This document shows positions 8,161-16,084 of a DNA stretch of 64,000 nucleotides, in pieces. The stretch's first letter is position 1; each line of letters starts with the position of its first letter. The stretch is taken from contig NZ_CP065997.1 of NCBI RefSeq assembly GCF_016127315.1, positions 6,923,273 to 6,987,272 of the forward strand, given 5' to 3'. Source of the DNA: Achromobacter deleyi (GTDB taxonomy: Bacteria; Pseudomonadota; Gammaproteobacteria; Burkholderiales; Burkholderiaceae_B). Both the position numbers and the translations under genes were made by a program. The notes under the pieces are model-generated. The model saw only the letters and a list, made by a program, of their open reading frames with translations, was not told the origin of the DNA and did no database searches.

Positions 8161-9378
8161 TTACTTCTGCACCAGCGGGCAGGCCGAATCGGCCAGCGGC
8201 TGGAAGGCCTCGGCCGCCGGGATGGTGGCCACCAGCTTGGAATAGTCCCACCCGCCCTTGGATTCGGACGGCTTCTTCACTTCATACAGGTACATGTCGT
8301 GGATCACGCGGCCATCGGGCCGGATCGAGGCGTTGCGCATGATCGGATCCTTGATCGGCAGCGCGCGCATCTTGTCGGCCACCACCTTGCCGTCGGTGCT
8401 GCCCGAGGCCGCCACCGAGCGCAGGTAGTGCAGCACGCTCGAATACACGCCGGCCTGCGTCATGGTCGGCTTCAGGCCGCGGAAGGCCTTCTCGAAGCGC
8501 GTCGACCACTGCCGCGTGGCGTCGTCGTAATCCCAGTAGAAGCCGTCCACGTACGACAGGCCCTGGGCGCTTTCGAGCCCCAGCGCGCGCAGGTCGGACA
8601 GGAAGATCAGCAGCGACACCAGGCGCTGGCCGCCGGCCACGATGCCGAACTCGCGCGCCTGCTTGACCGCGTTGACCGTGTCCTGGCCGCCGTTGGCCAA
8701 CGCCACCACCTGCGCCTTGGAGCTTTGCGCCTGCAACAGGTACGAGGCGAAGTCCGGCGCGTTGAGCGGATGACGCACGCTGCCGGCGACGGTGCCGCCC
8801 AGCGCCTTGACCGCCTTGGCCGTGTCGGCCTCGAGCGAATGGCCGAAGGCATAGTCGACGGTGATGAAATACCAGGACTTGCCACCCGCCTTGACCGTGG
8901 CCTTGGCGCCGCCGGCGGACTGCGAATAGGTGTCGAACATCCAGTGGAAGCCGAGCGGCGAGCATTCCTTGTTGGTCAGCGCCGTGGTGGCCGGGCCGGA
9001 GAACATCACGACCTTGTTCTTTTCGCGCGCGATGCCCTGCACCGCCAGCGCCACCGCGGAATTGGTCAGGTCGGCAATGGCGGTGACGCCGTCGCGGTCG
9101 AACCACTCGCGCGCCTTGGCCGCGCCCACGTCGGCCTTGTTCTGGTTGTCGGCCGACACCAGCTCGATCTTCATGCCCTTGCACTCGGCCGCCAGGCAAT
9201 CGTCGATGGCCAATTGCGCCGCCGCCACCGAACCGGGTCCGCCCATGCCGGCATAGGTGCCCGACATGTCCGTCAGGATGCCGATCTTCACTGGCGGCTT
9301 ATCCGCCGCGTACGCCTGACCCACCAGCGCTGCGCCCAGACACAAGCCTGCGGCCAGCCCGCGTGCGTGCAATTCCAT
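8161..9378 (-). CDS. ABC transporter substrate-binding protein, branched-chain amino acid/amide type
   Basis: A 405-residue periplasmic binding protein of the LivK/AmiC-like type 1 family. A signal peptide ending near 'GQAYA-AD' is followed by 'PPVKIGILTDMSGTYAGMGGPGSVAAAQLAIDD', the standard start of this family. It would capture an amino acid, amide or aromatic acid for an ABC importer. No permease or ATPase genes adjoin it here, so it must work with components encoded elsewhere. It precedes mmsA on the minus strand and diverges from a LysR regulator that probably controls both. Confidence 0.88.
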   Translation of the reverse strand: MELHARGLAAGLCLGAALVGQAYAADKPPVKIGILTDMSGTYAGMGGPGSVAAAQLAIDDCLAAECKGMKIELVSADNQNKADVGAAKAREWFDRDGVTAIADLTNSAVALAVQGIAREKNKVVMFSGPATTALTNKECSPLGFHWMFDTYSQSAGGAKATVKAGGKSWYFITVDYAFGHSLEADTAKAVKALGGTVAGSVRHPLNAPDFASYLLQAQSSKAQVVALANGGQDTVNAVKQAREFGIVAGGQRLVSLLIFLSDLRALGLESAQGLSYVDGFYWDYDDATRQWSTRFEKAFRGLKPTMTQAGVYSSVLHYLRSVAASGSTDGKVVADKMRALPIKDPIMRNASIRPDGRVIHDMYLYEVKKPSESKGGWDYSKLVATIPAAEAFQPLADSACPLVQK

Positions 9379-9500
9379 GGATTTGTCTCCTGAGTGTTAT
9401 GCGTTATGGCGCCGTCTTCGCGGCCCGCGGCTCCTGGAGCATTCCCCCCAGGGCTGCCGACCCAGTGTAGATGTGTGAAAATCAACAAGCAACACCAGAA

Positions 9501-9528
9501 ATGCACATTCCTTGTGCATCAATGCACA
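9501..9528. promoter_or_regulatory. candidate LysR operator with TGCACA half-sites
   Basis: A perfect 7-bp inverted repeat, ATGCACA (9501-9507) and TGTGCAT (9513-9519) with a 5-base spacer, is followed by a third half-site ATGCACA at 9522-9528. The group lies about 20 bases before the LysR start codon in a divergent intergenic region, where autoregulating LysR proteins usually bind. Confidence 0.55.
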
Positions 9529-9549
9529 AGCCTGTCGGGAGCGAAAAAC

Positions 9550-10470
9550 GTGCTGGATTGGGACAGTCTGCGGTATTTCCTGGAGGTCGCGCGGACCCAG
9601 CGCGTCAGCGCCGCGGCGCGCAGGCTCGGGGTCGAGCACACCACGGTGTCGCGCCGCATCCGCGCGCTGGAAACCGAGCTGGACACGCTGCTGTTCGAGA
9701 AATCGCGCAGCGCCGGCTTCGTGCTGACAGAGGATGGCCAGCGCCTGTTCGTGCACGCGGAGCAGATGGAAAGCACGGTGCACAGCGCCCGCGAGACGCT
9801 GTCGGGGATCGGGCAGGCGCTGTCCGGCCACCTGCGCATCGGCGCCACCGAGGGCTTCGGCAGCTACGTGCTGACGCCGCTGGCGGCCGACTTCCAGCGG
9901 CGCTATCCGCACATCACGCTGGACATCCTGCCGGTGCCGCGCTTCGTCAGCCTGTCCAAGCGCGAGGCCGACCTGGCCATCACGATCGAGCGCCCCCAAC
10001 GCGGCCCCTATGTGTGCAGCAAGCTGTGCGACTACACGCTGCGCCTGTACGGCACGCCCGAGTACCTGGCGCGCCATCCGCCGATCCGCGGCCGGGCCGA
10101 CCTGGCGGGCCACAGCTTCATCGGCTATGTCGACGAACTGCTGTTCAGCGAGCGGCTGCGCTACCTGGAAGACCTGCTGCCGGCCAGCCGGGTGGTGTTG
10201 CGCAGCACCAGCGTGGTGGCGCAATACCACGCGGCGCTGCAGGGCCAGTCGCTGGCCATCCTGCCCTGCTTCATCGCGGCGCAGGACCCGCGGCTCAAGC
10301 CGGTGCTGGAAAAGGAAGTGGAGATCACGCGTTCATTCTGGATGTATTGCCACGAGGACCTGCGCAAGCTCAAGCGCGTGACGGTGCTGTGGGAGTTCAT
10401 CCGCAAGTCGGTGCTGAAGAATGCCGACCTCTTGGCCGGCAAGCGCGGAACGATGAAATACCTGCCCTGA
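9550..10470 (+). CDS. LysR family transcriptional regulator
   Basis: A 306-residue LysR-type regulator. The helix-turn-helix is at the N terminus ('LDWDSLRYFLEVARTQRVSAAARRLGVEHTTVSRRIRALE'), followed by a co-inducer domain that starts 'SGHLRIGATEGFGSYVLTPL'. The start is a GTG at 9550 with GGGAG 7 bases upstream. The open frame runs 52 codons further up but has no homology-like sequence there. It is divergent from the binding-protein/mmsA pair, so it probably regulates them, with the inverted repeat at 9501-9528 as a likely binding site. The effector is not known. Confidence 0.88.
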   Translation: MLDWDSLRYFLEVARTQRVSAAARRLGVEHTTVSRRIRALETELDTLLFEKSRSAGFVLTEDGQRLFVHAEQMESTVHSARETLSGIGQALSGHLRIGATEGFGSYVLTPLAADFQRRYPHITLDILPVPRFVSLSKREADLAITIERPQRGPYVCSKLCDYTLRLYGTPEYLARHPPIRGRADLAGHSFIGYVDELLFSERLRYLEDLLPASRVVLRSTSVVAQYHAALQGQSLAILPCFIAAQDPRLKPVLEKEVEITRSFWMYCHEDLRKLKRVTVLWEFIRKSVLKNADLLAGKRGTMKYLP

Positions 10471-10480
10471 GGACGACAGT

Positions 10481-10502
10481 GGCGGCGCGGTCACGCGCCG
10501 CC
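10481..10502. repeat. GC hairpin between convergent LysR and lptF genes
   Basis: A perfect 9-bp stem (GGCGGCGCG / CGCGCCGCC) with a GTCA loop lies just after the LysR stop. There is no T-run, so intrinsic termination is uncertain. Confidence 0.45.
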
Positions 10503-10569
10503 GGAGACCGGGGCCAGCGGCCCGGCTCACCGATCCCCGCGCCCCTGGAACGGGCCGCGGGTCGGGCCG

Positions 10570-11670
10570 CTAGCTGTTCTTGGGCGCCTTGACGCGCAGG
10601 CGGCGCATCAGCAGGAATGCCGTGAAGGCGGCCACCACCAGGTGGATCGCCACGGTGCCAACGCCGAAACTGAGCTTGCCGTTGGAAATCCAGGCGCGCG
10701 ATAGGTTGATCAGGTTCATGTACAGCAGGCCCACCAGGCCGGCGATCAGCAGGTCGCCGGAACGGCCCAGGCGCGGGTTCACGGCGCCCAGCGGGATCGC
10801 CAGCAACGCCAGGTTCAGCGCGGCCAGCGGCAGCGAGACGCGCCACATCACCTGCGACCAGCTGCTGGTGGTGTTGTCGGCCATCAGCTGCGGCGTGGTG
10901 CGCGCCTTGGCCGAGCGCTCGGCGGCGGCGCGCGCGGACGCGACCGGGTCGTCGCCGCCCTTGCTCTCCAGGCGCAGGCCGTATTTCTCGAAGTGCACCA
11001 GGCGGATCTCGGGCGTGCCCGGCTTCAGGTCGTAGCGATGCCCTTCGCCCAGCACCAGGAAACGGTCGCCGTTGGGCAGGGTTTCGCTGTGGGCGCTGCT
11101 GGCGGTCAGCACGCTGAGCCATTCCGGCCCGGTTTCGCGCGCGAACACGTTGCCCAGTTCGTCGGTCGGCTTGGCCGGGTCCTCGGCGAAGAACACGCGG
11201 TTGCCGCCCGCCGATTCCGCGAACTGGCCGGCCGTGACCTTGGACAGGTCGGAGCGCTGCTCGAAGCGTTCGTGGTATTCGCCGATCTGGCGATAGGCCC
11301 AGGGCGCGGCCACCAGCGTCAGGCCGGCCACCGCGATGGCCACGGGGACGGCGACGCGCAGCACCGGCTTGAGCCAGTCCGCCAGCGACAGGCCGCTGGC
11401 GAACCAGACCACCATCTCGGATTCCCGGTAATTGCGCGTGACGGTGGTGAGCACCGCGATGAAGACCGACACCGCCAGGATGGTCGGCAGCGCCGTGATG
11501 GTGGACAGCGCGGCCAGCACGAGCACGACGTCCGCCCCGATGTTGCCGCCCGCCGCTTCACCGAGCAGGCGCACCAGCAGCACGCTGAGCCATACGATGA
11601 GCAACGTGGAAAAGACAACGCCAGCGTGACTGGTGATCTCGCTGACGACAGAGCGTTTGAATAGAGACAT
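10570..11670 (-). CDS. lptF: LPS export ABC transporter permease LptF
   Basis: A 366-residue inner-membrane protein of the LptF/LptG (YjgP/YjgQ) family. It forms the LptB2FG transporter that extracts lipopolysaccharide from the inner membrane for passage to LptC/LptA. Three N-terminal membrane segments, a periplasmic beta-jellyroll (about residues 120-260) and three C-terminal segments ('LPLAALNLALLAIPLGAVNPRLGRSGDLL') are visible. The start MSLFKRSVV is conserved for LptF; the open frame continues upstream only as antisense of pepA. The gene diverges from pepA with 55 bases between start codons, as in many proteobacteria. The usual downstream lptG is absent; a convergent LysR gene follows. 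Confidence 0.9.
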   Translation of the reverse strand: MSLFKRSVVSEITSHAGVVFSTLLIVWLSVLLVRLLGEAAGGNIGADVVLVLAALSTITALPTILAVSVFIAVLTTVTRNYRESEMVVWFASGLSLADWLKPVLRVAVPVAIAVAGLTLVAAPWAYRQIGEYHERFEQRSDLSKVTAGQFAESAGGNRVFFAEDPAKPTDELGNVFARETGPEWLSVLTASSAHSETLPNGDRFLVLGEGHRYDLKPGTPEIRLVHFEKYGLRLESKGGDDPVASARAAAERSAKARTTPQLMADNTTSSWSQVMWRVSLPLAALNLALLAIPLGAVNPRLGRSGDLLIAGLVGLLYMNLINLSRAWISNGKLSFGVGTVAIHLVVAAFTAFLLMRRLRVKAPKNS

Positions 11671-11725
11671 GGGAGAATATGCGGGATAATCGACCGCATC
11701 ATACAGACGCACACGGGAAACCCTC

Positions 11726-13231
11726 ATGGAATTTAGCACACAGACCACTGCTTCCCTGCACCAGATCAAAACCGCCGCCCTGGCGGTCGGGGTCTTCGCC
11801 GACGGCGTGTTGAGCCCCGCCGCCGACCTGATCGACCGTGCCGCCAACGGCGCCGTGCGCGCCGTCACCAAGACCGAATTCCGCGGCCGCGCCGGCAGCA
11901 CCCTGGTGCTGCGCGCATTGCCGGGCGTCGCGGCCCAGCGCGTGGTCCTGGTGGGCCTGGGCAAGCAGGATGAATACTCGGCCCGCGCCCACGCCTCGGC
12001 CGAACAGGCCTTCGCCGCCGCCTGCGTCTCGGCCCAGCTGACCGAAGGCGTGTCGACCCTGGCCGCCAACCCGATCGCCGACGTGGCCATCATCGCCCGC
12101 GCCCGCAGCGCCGCCATCGCGGCCGGCAGCGCCACCTATCACTACGACGCCAGCTTCGGCAAGCCCGACCGCGACGCCCGCCCCAAGCTCAAGAAGATCG
12201 TCCAGATCGTCGAGCGCGCTGACGCCGCCCAGGCCCAGAAGGGCCTGCGCGAAGGCGCCGCCATCGCCAACGGCATGGAACTGACCCGCACCCTGGGCAA
12301 CCTGCCGGGCAACCTCTGCACCCCCACCTACCTGGGCGAGACCGCCAAGCGCCTGGCGCGCGAATACAAGTCGCTCAAGGTCGAGGTCATGGACCGCAAG
12401 CAGGTCGAGGCGCTCGGCATGGGCTCGTTCCTGTCGGTGGCGCGCGGCTCCGAGGAAGCGCTGCGCTTCATCGTCCTGCGCCACGCCGGCAAGCCCGCCA
12501 AGAAGGGCGCCAAGGCGTCCGACGGCCCCATCGTGCTGGTCGGCAAGGGCATCACCTTCGACGCCGGCGGCATCTCGCTCAAGCCCGCCGCCACGATGGA
12601 CGAAATGAAGTACGACATGTGCGGCGCCGCCAGCGTGCTCGGTTCGTTCCGCGCCCTGGCCGAACTGGAACTGCCGCTGGACGTGATCGGCCTGATCCCG
12701 GCCTGCGAAAACCTGCCGAGCGGCAAGGCCAACAAGCCGGGCGACGTGGTCACCAGCATGGCCGGCCTGACCATCGAGATCCTCAACACCGACGCCGAAG
12801 GCCGCCTGGTGCTGTGCGACGCGCTGACCTACGCCGAGCGCTTCAAGCCCTCCGCCGTCATCGACATCGCCACCCTGACCGGCGCCTGCGTGGTGGCCCT
12901 GGGCCACGTCAACACCGGCCTGTTCAGCAAGGACGACGCGCTGGCCGAGGCCCTCTCGTCGGCCGGCCGCCAAGCCCTGGACACCGCCTGGCGCATGCCG
13001 ATGGACGATGCCTACCAGGACCAGCTCAAGTCCAACTTCGCCGACCTGGCCAACATCGGCGGCCCCCCGGCCGGCGCCGTCACGGCCGCCTGCTTCCTGT
13101 CGCGCTTCACCAAGTCGTACCGCTGGGCCCACCTGGACATCGCCGGTACGGCCTGGAAGAGCGGCAAGGACAAGGGCGCCACGGGCCGTCCCGTCCCGCT
13201 GCTGATGCAGTTCCTGCTGGACCAGGCTTGA
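11726..13231 (+). CDS. pepA: leucyl aminopeptidase PepA
   Basis: A 501-residue cytosolic M17 aminopeptidase that releases N-terminal residues (leucine preferred) using two divalent metal ions. Family members also bind DNA in some gammaproteobacteria. The signature NTDAEGRL starts at residue 354, providing metal and catalytic residues Asp356, Glu358 and Arg360. The upstream metal site 'GKGITFDAGGISLKP' is also intact. The gene is followed 22 bases later by holC, a common pairing in betaproteobacteria. Confidence 0.95.
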   Translation: MEFSTQTTASLHQIKTAALAVGVFADGVLSPAADLIDRAANGAVRAVTKTEFRGRAGSTLVLRALPGVAAQRVVLVGLGKQDEYSARAHASAEQAFAAACVSAQLTEGVSTLAANPIADVAIIARARSAAIAAGSATYHYDASFGKPDRDARPKLKKIVQIVERADAAQAQKGLREGAAIANGMELTRTLGNLPGNLCTPTYLGETAKRLAREYKSLKVEVMDRKQVEALGMGSFLSVARGSEEALRFIVLRHAGKPAKKGAKASDGPIVLVGKGITFDAGGISLKPAATMDEMKYDMCGAASVLGSFRALAELELPLDVIGLIPACENLPSGKANKPGDVVTSMAGLTIEILNTDAEGRLVLCDALTYAERFKPSAVIDIATLTGACVVALGHVNTGLFSKDDALAEALSSAGRQALDTAWRMPMDDAYQDQLKSNFADLANIGGPPAGAVTAACFLSRFTKSYRWAHLDIAGTAWKSGKDKGATGRPVPLLMQFLLDQA

Positions 13232-13253
13232 GCGGCCACCCACGGACCCCGGC

Positions 13254-13712
13254 ATGACGCGCATCGACTTCGCCTTTGGCGCGCCCGACCGCTTGCGCAT
13301 GGCCTGCCAGGTCGTGCGCAAGCGCTACCTGGCGGGCCAGCGGCTGGTGGTGTATTGCCGCGAGGGGTCGCGCCTGGCGCAGTTCGACCGCATGCTATGG
13401 GCCTTCGACGACACCTCGTTCGTGCCGCACGTCCTGGCCAATGACCCGCTGGCGGCCGAGACGCCCGTCGTCCTGACCGCCGGCGATCCGCAACAGGCCG
13501 CGCAGGCCGCCGGGGACGGCCCGAACCCGCCCTGGCTGCTCAATCTCGATGACGACTGCCCGCCGGGCTTCGAGACCTTCGAACGGCTGCTCGAGATCGT
13601 CTCGGACGATCCCGAGGACAAGCAGGCCGCGCGCCAGCGCTGGCGCGTCTACCAGGGCGCCGGCCACACGCCGCAAAGCCACGACCTGAGCCAACGGCAG
13701 CCGGGCGCCTGA
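13254..13712 (+). CDS. holC: DNA polymerase III chi subunit
   Basis: A 152-residue protein with the HolC opening 'TRIDFAFGAPDRLRMACQVVRKRYLAGQRLVVYC' and the 'FDRMLWAFDDTSFVPHVL' segment. The chi subunit joins the clamp loader (through psi) to single-stranded DNA-binding protein. It lies downstream of pepA, the usual position, and was probably transcribed with it. The next gene encodes a repetitive protein rather than valS, which often follows in gammaproteobacteria. Confidence 0.92.
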   Translation: MTRIDFAFGAPDRLRMACQVVRKRYLAGQRLVVYCREGSRLAQFDRMLWAFDDTSFVPHVLANDPLAAETPVVLTAGDPQQAAQAAGDGPNPPWLLNLDDDCPPGFETFERLLEIVSDDPEDKQAARQRWRVYQGAGHTPQSHDLSQRQPGA

Positions 13713-13773
13713 CCGCCCTCCCCGCATCCCGCGCCGCCCCCGGGCGGCGCCATCCAGACCCTCGGGAGCCTCC

Positions 13774-14232
13774 ATGCCCCACCGCCCCTCCGATCCCGGC
13801 ATCCCCACCCTGACCCAGCGGGCCGAACCCACGCTGTCCCCGTCCGCGCCGCTGCCGGACGCGCCGCTGCTGACCGAGGTGGCGCAGGACGATGCGCCGG
13901 CCTTTGCCGACGACGCCTTTCCGCTGCTGACGGACCTCGCTCAGGACGACGACGTCCCGCTGCTGACCGAGACAGCCGATGCCGTCGCCATGCCGCCGTC
14001 TGCCGCCGCGGCGGTTGGCGGCGCCCAGGAGGACGCCATCCCCCCGGAGGAGGCCGTCGCCTCGCCCGACGCATCGCCGCAGGCCTCGGTGCTGGCCGCC
14101 CGTCTGCAGGCGGAGGTCGAGCAGATCATGCGCCAGGCCCTGGCCGACGCCATCGAACAGATCCAGGCGCGCATGGACGAGGAATTGCCGCGTATCGTGG
14201 CGCGCGTGCTGCAGGACGTCAGGCCCGGTTGA
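13774..14232 (+). CDS. acidic repetitive hypothetical protein (DUF2486-like)
   Basis: A 152-residue protein of unknown function. The first half is acidic and repeats a short motif around 'P-LLT-x-x-A-QDD' at least three times ('PLLTEVAQDD', 'PLLTDLAQDD', 'PLLTETADA'). The second half, from about residue 107, is a predicted amphipathic helix ('LAARLQAEVEQIMRQALADAI'). No signal peptide or membrane segment is seen. It resembles DUF2486-type proteins found next to holC in Burkholderiales, from memory of the neighbourhood rather than from a search. It is probably co-transcribed with holC. Confidence 0.7.
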   Translation: MPHRPSDPGIPTLTQRAEPTLSPSAPLPDAPLLTEVAQDDAPAFADDAFPLLTDLAQDDDVPLLTETADAVAMPPSAAAAVGGAQEDAIPPEEAVASPDASPQASVLAARLQAEVEQIMRQALADAIEQIQARMDEELPRIVARVLQDVRPG

Positions 14233-14382
14233 AATCGGCATGACCATCCCCATAATGGGGTCATGCCCGCCCACCCTGCGCGCTAATTCTTCCGAAAACT
14301 GGATTCTTCAGGGAACTGTAAGGTATCCTTGGCATCTAAGCCTTCTAGGCAAATCAATTTCTGCCGTACACAGGAGTCCTCC

Positions 14383-15093
14383 ATGAACGAATATCGTCCG
14401 TCCCCCTTTAACCGTTCCGGCACCCTCGCCGGCGCGCCGGGCGAGGTCGTGCGCAACAAAGTCCTGCGCAACACCTATTGGCTCCTGGCGCTCTCGCTGA
14501 TCCCGACCGTGCTGGGCGCGGCCGTCGGCCTGTACACCGGCATCAACCGCGTCATGGGCGCCAGCCCGGGCCTGTCCGCCATCGTGTTCCTGGTGGGCGC
14601 CTTCGGCATGATGTTCGCCATCGAGAAGAACAAGAACAACTCGCTGGGCGTGGTCCTGCTGCTCGCCTTCACGTTCTTCATGGGCGTGATGCTGTCGCGC
14701 CTGCTCGGCTTCGTGATGGGCTTCAGCAACGGCTCGCAGCTGGTCATGACGGCGTTCGGCGGCACCGCGATCGTGTTCGGCACGATGGCCACGCTGGCCA
14801 CCACCATCAAGCGCGACCTGTCCGGCCTGCAGAAATTCCTGTTCATCGGCGCGGTCGTGATCCTGGTGGCGGCCCTGGCCAACATCTTCCTGCAGCTGCC
14901 CGCGCTGATGCTGACCATCTCGGTGCTGGCCATCGTGATCTTCTCGGCGTTCATGCTGGTCGACCTGCAGCGCGTCGTGAATGGCGGTGAAACCAACTAC
15001 GTGTCCGCCACGCTGGCCATCTACCTGGACGTCTACAACGTCTTCTCGAACCTGCTGATGCTGCTGGGCATCTTCGGCGGCAACCGCGAGTAA
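14383..15093 (+). CDS. Bax inhibitor-1/YccA family membrane protein
   Basis: A 236-residue integral membrane protein with seven hydrophobic segments and the family C-terminal pattern 'FSAFMLVDLQRVVNGGETNYVSATLAIYLDVYNVFSNLLMLLG'. E. coli relatives are YccA, an FtsH modulator, and YbhL. The start ATG at 14383 has CAGGAG 7 bases upstream; an upstream start would add a non-conserved, hydrophilic 18-residue extension. It is followed by a strong terminator. Its exact role here (FtsH regulation or ion leakage) is inferred from the family only. Confidence 0.9.
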   Translation: MNEYRPSPFNRSGTLAGAPGEVVRNKVLRNTYWLLALSLIPTVLGAAVGLYTGINRVMGASPGLSAIVFLVGAFGMMFAIEKNKNNSLGVVLLLAFTFFMGVMLSRLLGFVMGFSNGSQLVMTAFGGTAIVFGTMATLATTIKRDLSGLQKFLFIGAVVILVAALANIFLQLPALMLTISVLAIVIFSAFMLVDLQRVVNGGETNYVSATLAIYLDVYNVFSNLLMLLGIFGGNRE

Positions 15094-15118
15094 ACGCGCA
15101 CCGCTGTTACTGTCACAA

Positions 15119-15148
15119 GGGCCTGCATGAACAATGCAGGCCCTTTTT
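15119..15148 (+). terminator. Rho-independent terminator after Bax inhibitor-like gene
   Basis: A perfect 10-bp stem (GGGCCTGCAT / ATGCAGGCCC) with a GAACA loop is followed by TTTTT, 25 bases after the stop codon. Confidence 0.92.
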
Positions 15149-15162
15149 CATTGGAGCCAGCC

Positions 15163-16080
15163 ATGCCCGATCGCCGCCGATTCCTGCAAGCCGCCGCCTG
15201 CGCCCCGCTGCTGGCCCAACCGTGGACCGCGAGCGCCCTGACCACCCGGCAGCCGATGCTGGCGCGCACCATCTGGTCTTCGGGCGAGATGCTGCCGGTG
15301 GTCGGGCTGGGCACGGCCGACACCTTCAACGTGTCGCCGTCCGACGCCGCCGAGATGGCGCCGCTGGCGCACGTCGTGGATGCGCTGCTGGACGGCCGCG
15401 GCTCGCTGATCGACACCGCCCCCAGCTACGGCCAGGCCGAGGCCGTCACCGGTGCGCTGCTGGCGCGCGAACCGAACCGGCGTCCACAGGTGTTCCTGGC
15501 CACCAAGATCAGCGTCCAGGGCCACGAGGCGGCCATGCGCCAGATCGAGCAGTCGCGCCGCGCGCTGCGCACCGACAAGCTCGACCTGATCCAGGTCCAC
15601 AACCTGATCGACACCCGCAACCAGCTGGCGCTGCTGCGCGACCTCAAGCGGCAAGGGCAGACGCGCTATATCGGTATCACCCACTACACCGATGCGGCCC
15701 ATGACGAGCTGACCGAACTGGTGGAGCGCGAAAAGCCCGATTTCGTGCAGATCAACCTGTCGGTGGGCGCGCGCAACGCCGAAAAGCGCCTGCTGCCGGC
15801 CTGCCAGGCCAATGGGGTCGCGGTCCTGGTCAACCGCCCGTTCCAGGACGGCGCGCTGTTCCGCCAGGTTAGGGACCGACCGCTGCCCGGCCTGGCCGCC
15901 GACATCGGCTGCACCTCGTGGGCGCAGCTGTTCCTGAAATTCATCATCGGCCACCCGGCCGTGACCGCGGTCATCCCCGCCACCTCCAAGCCGGCCAACA
16001 TGGTGGACAACGCGCGGGCCGGCTTCGGCCAACAACCGGACGCGGCCCTGCGCGAACGCATCGCCGCCCTGCTGGGCTGA
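15163..16080 (+). CDS. aldo/keto reductase with Tat-like leader
   Basis: A 305-residue aldo/keto reductase-fold protein. The N terminus (MPDRRRFLQAAACAPLLAQPW) resembles a twin-arginine signal, so export of the folded protein is likely. The body contains 'LIDTAPSYGQAEAVTGALL' (catalytic Asp and Tyr), 'KLDLIQVHNLIDT' and a C-terminal 'WAQLFLKFIIGHPAVTAVIPATSKPANMVDN', all typical of the family. The ATG at 15163 with TTGGAG upstream was chosen over one 36 bases earlier inside the terminator. The next gene starts 4 bases after its stop, so the two are coupled. The substrate is unknown. Confidence 0.85.
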   Translation: MPDRRRFLQAAACAPLLAQPWTASALTTRQPMLARTIWSSGEMLPVVGLGTADTFNVSPSDAAEMAPLAHVVDALLDGRGSLIDTAPSYGQAEAVTGALLAREPNRRPQVFLATKISVQGHEAAMRQIEQSRRALRTDKLDLIQVHNLIDTRNQLALLRDLKRQGQTRYIGITHYTDAAHDELTELVEREKPDFVQINLSVGARNAEKRLLPACQANGVAVLVNRPFQDGALFRQVRDRPLPGLAADIGCTSWAQLFLKFIIGHPAVTAVIPATSKPANMVDNARAGFGQQPDAALRERIAALLG

Positions 16081-16084
16081 CGCC

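Noticed and set aside
10570-12135. 521-residue frame extending lptF into pepA
   Set aside because: The extra N-terminal part is antisense of pepA; the LptF start MSLFKRSVV at 11670 is conserved.
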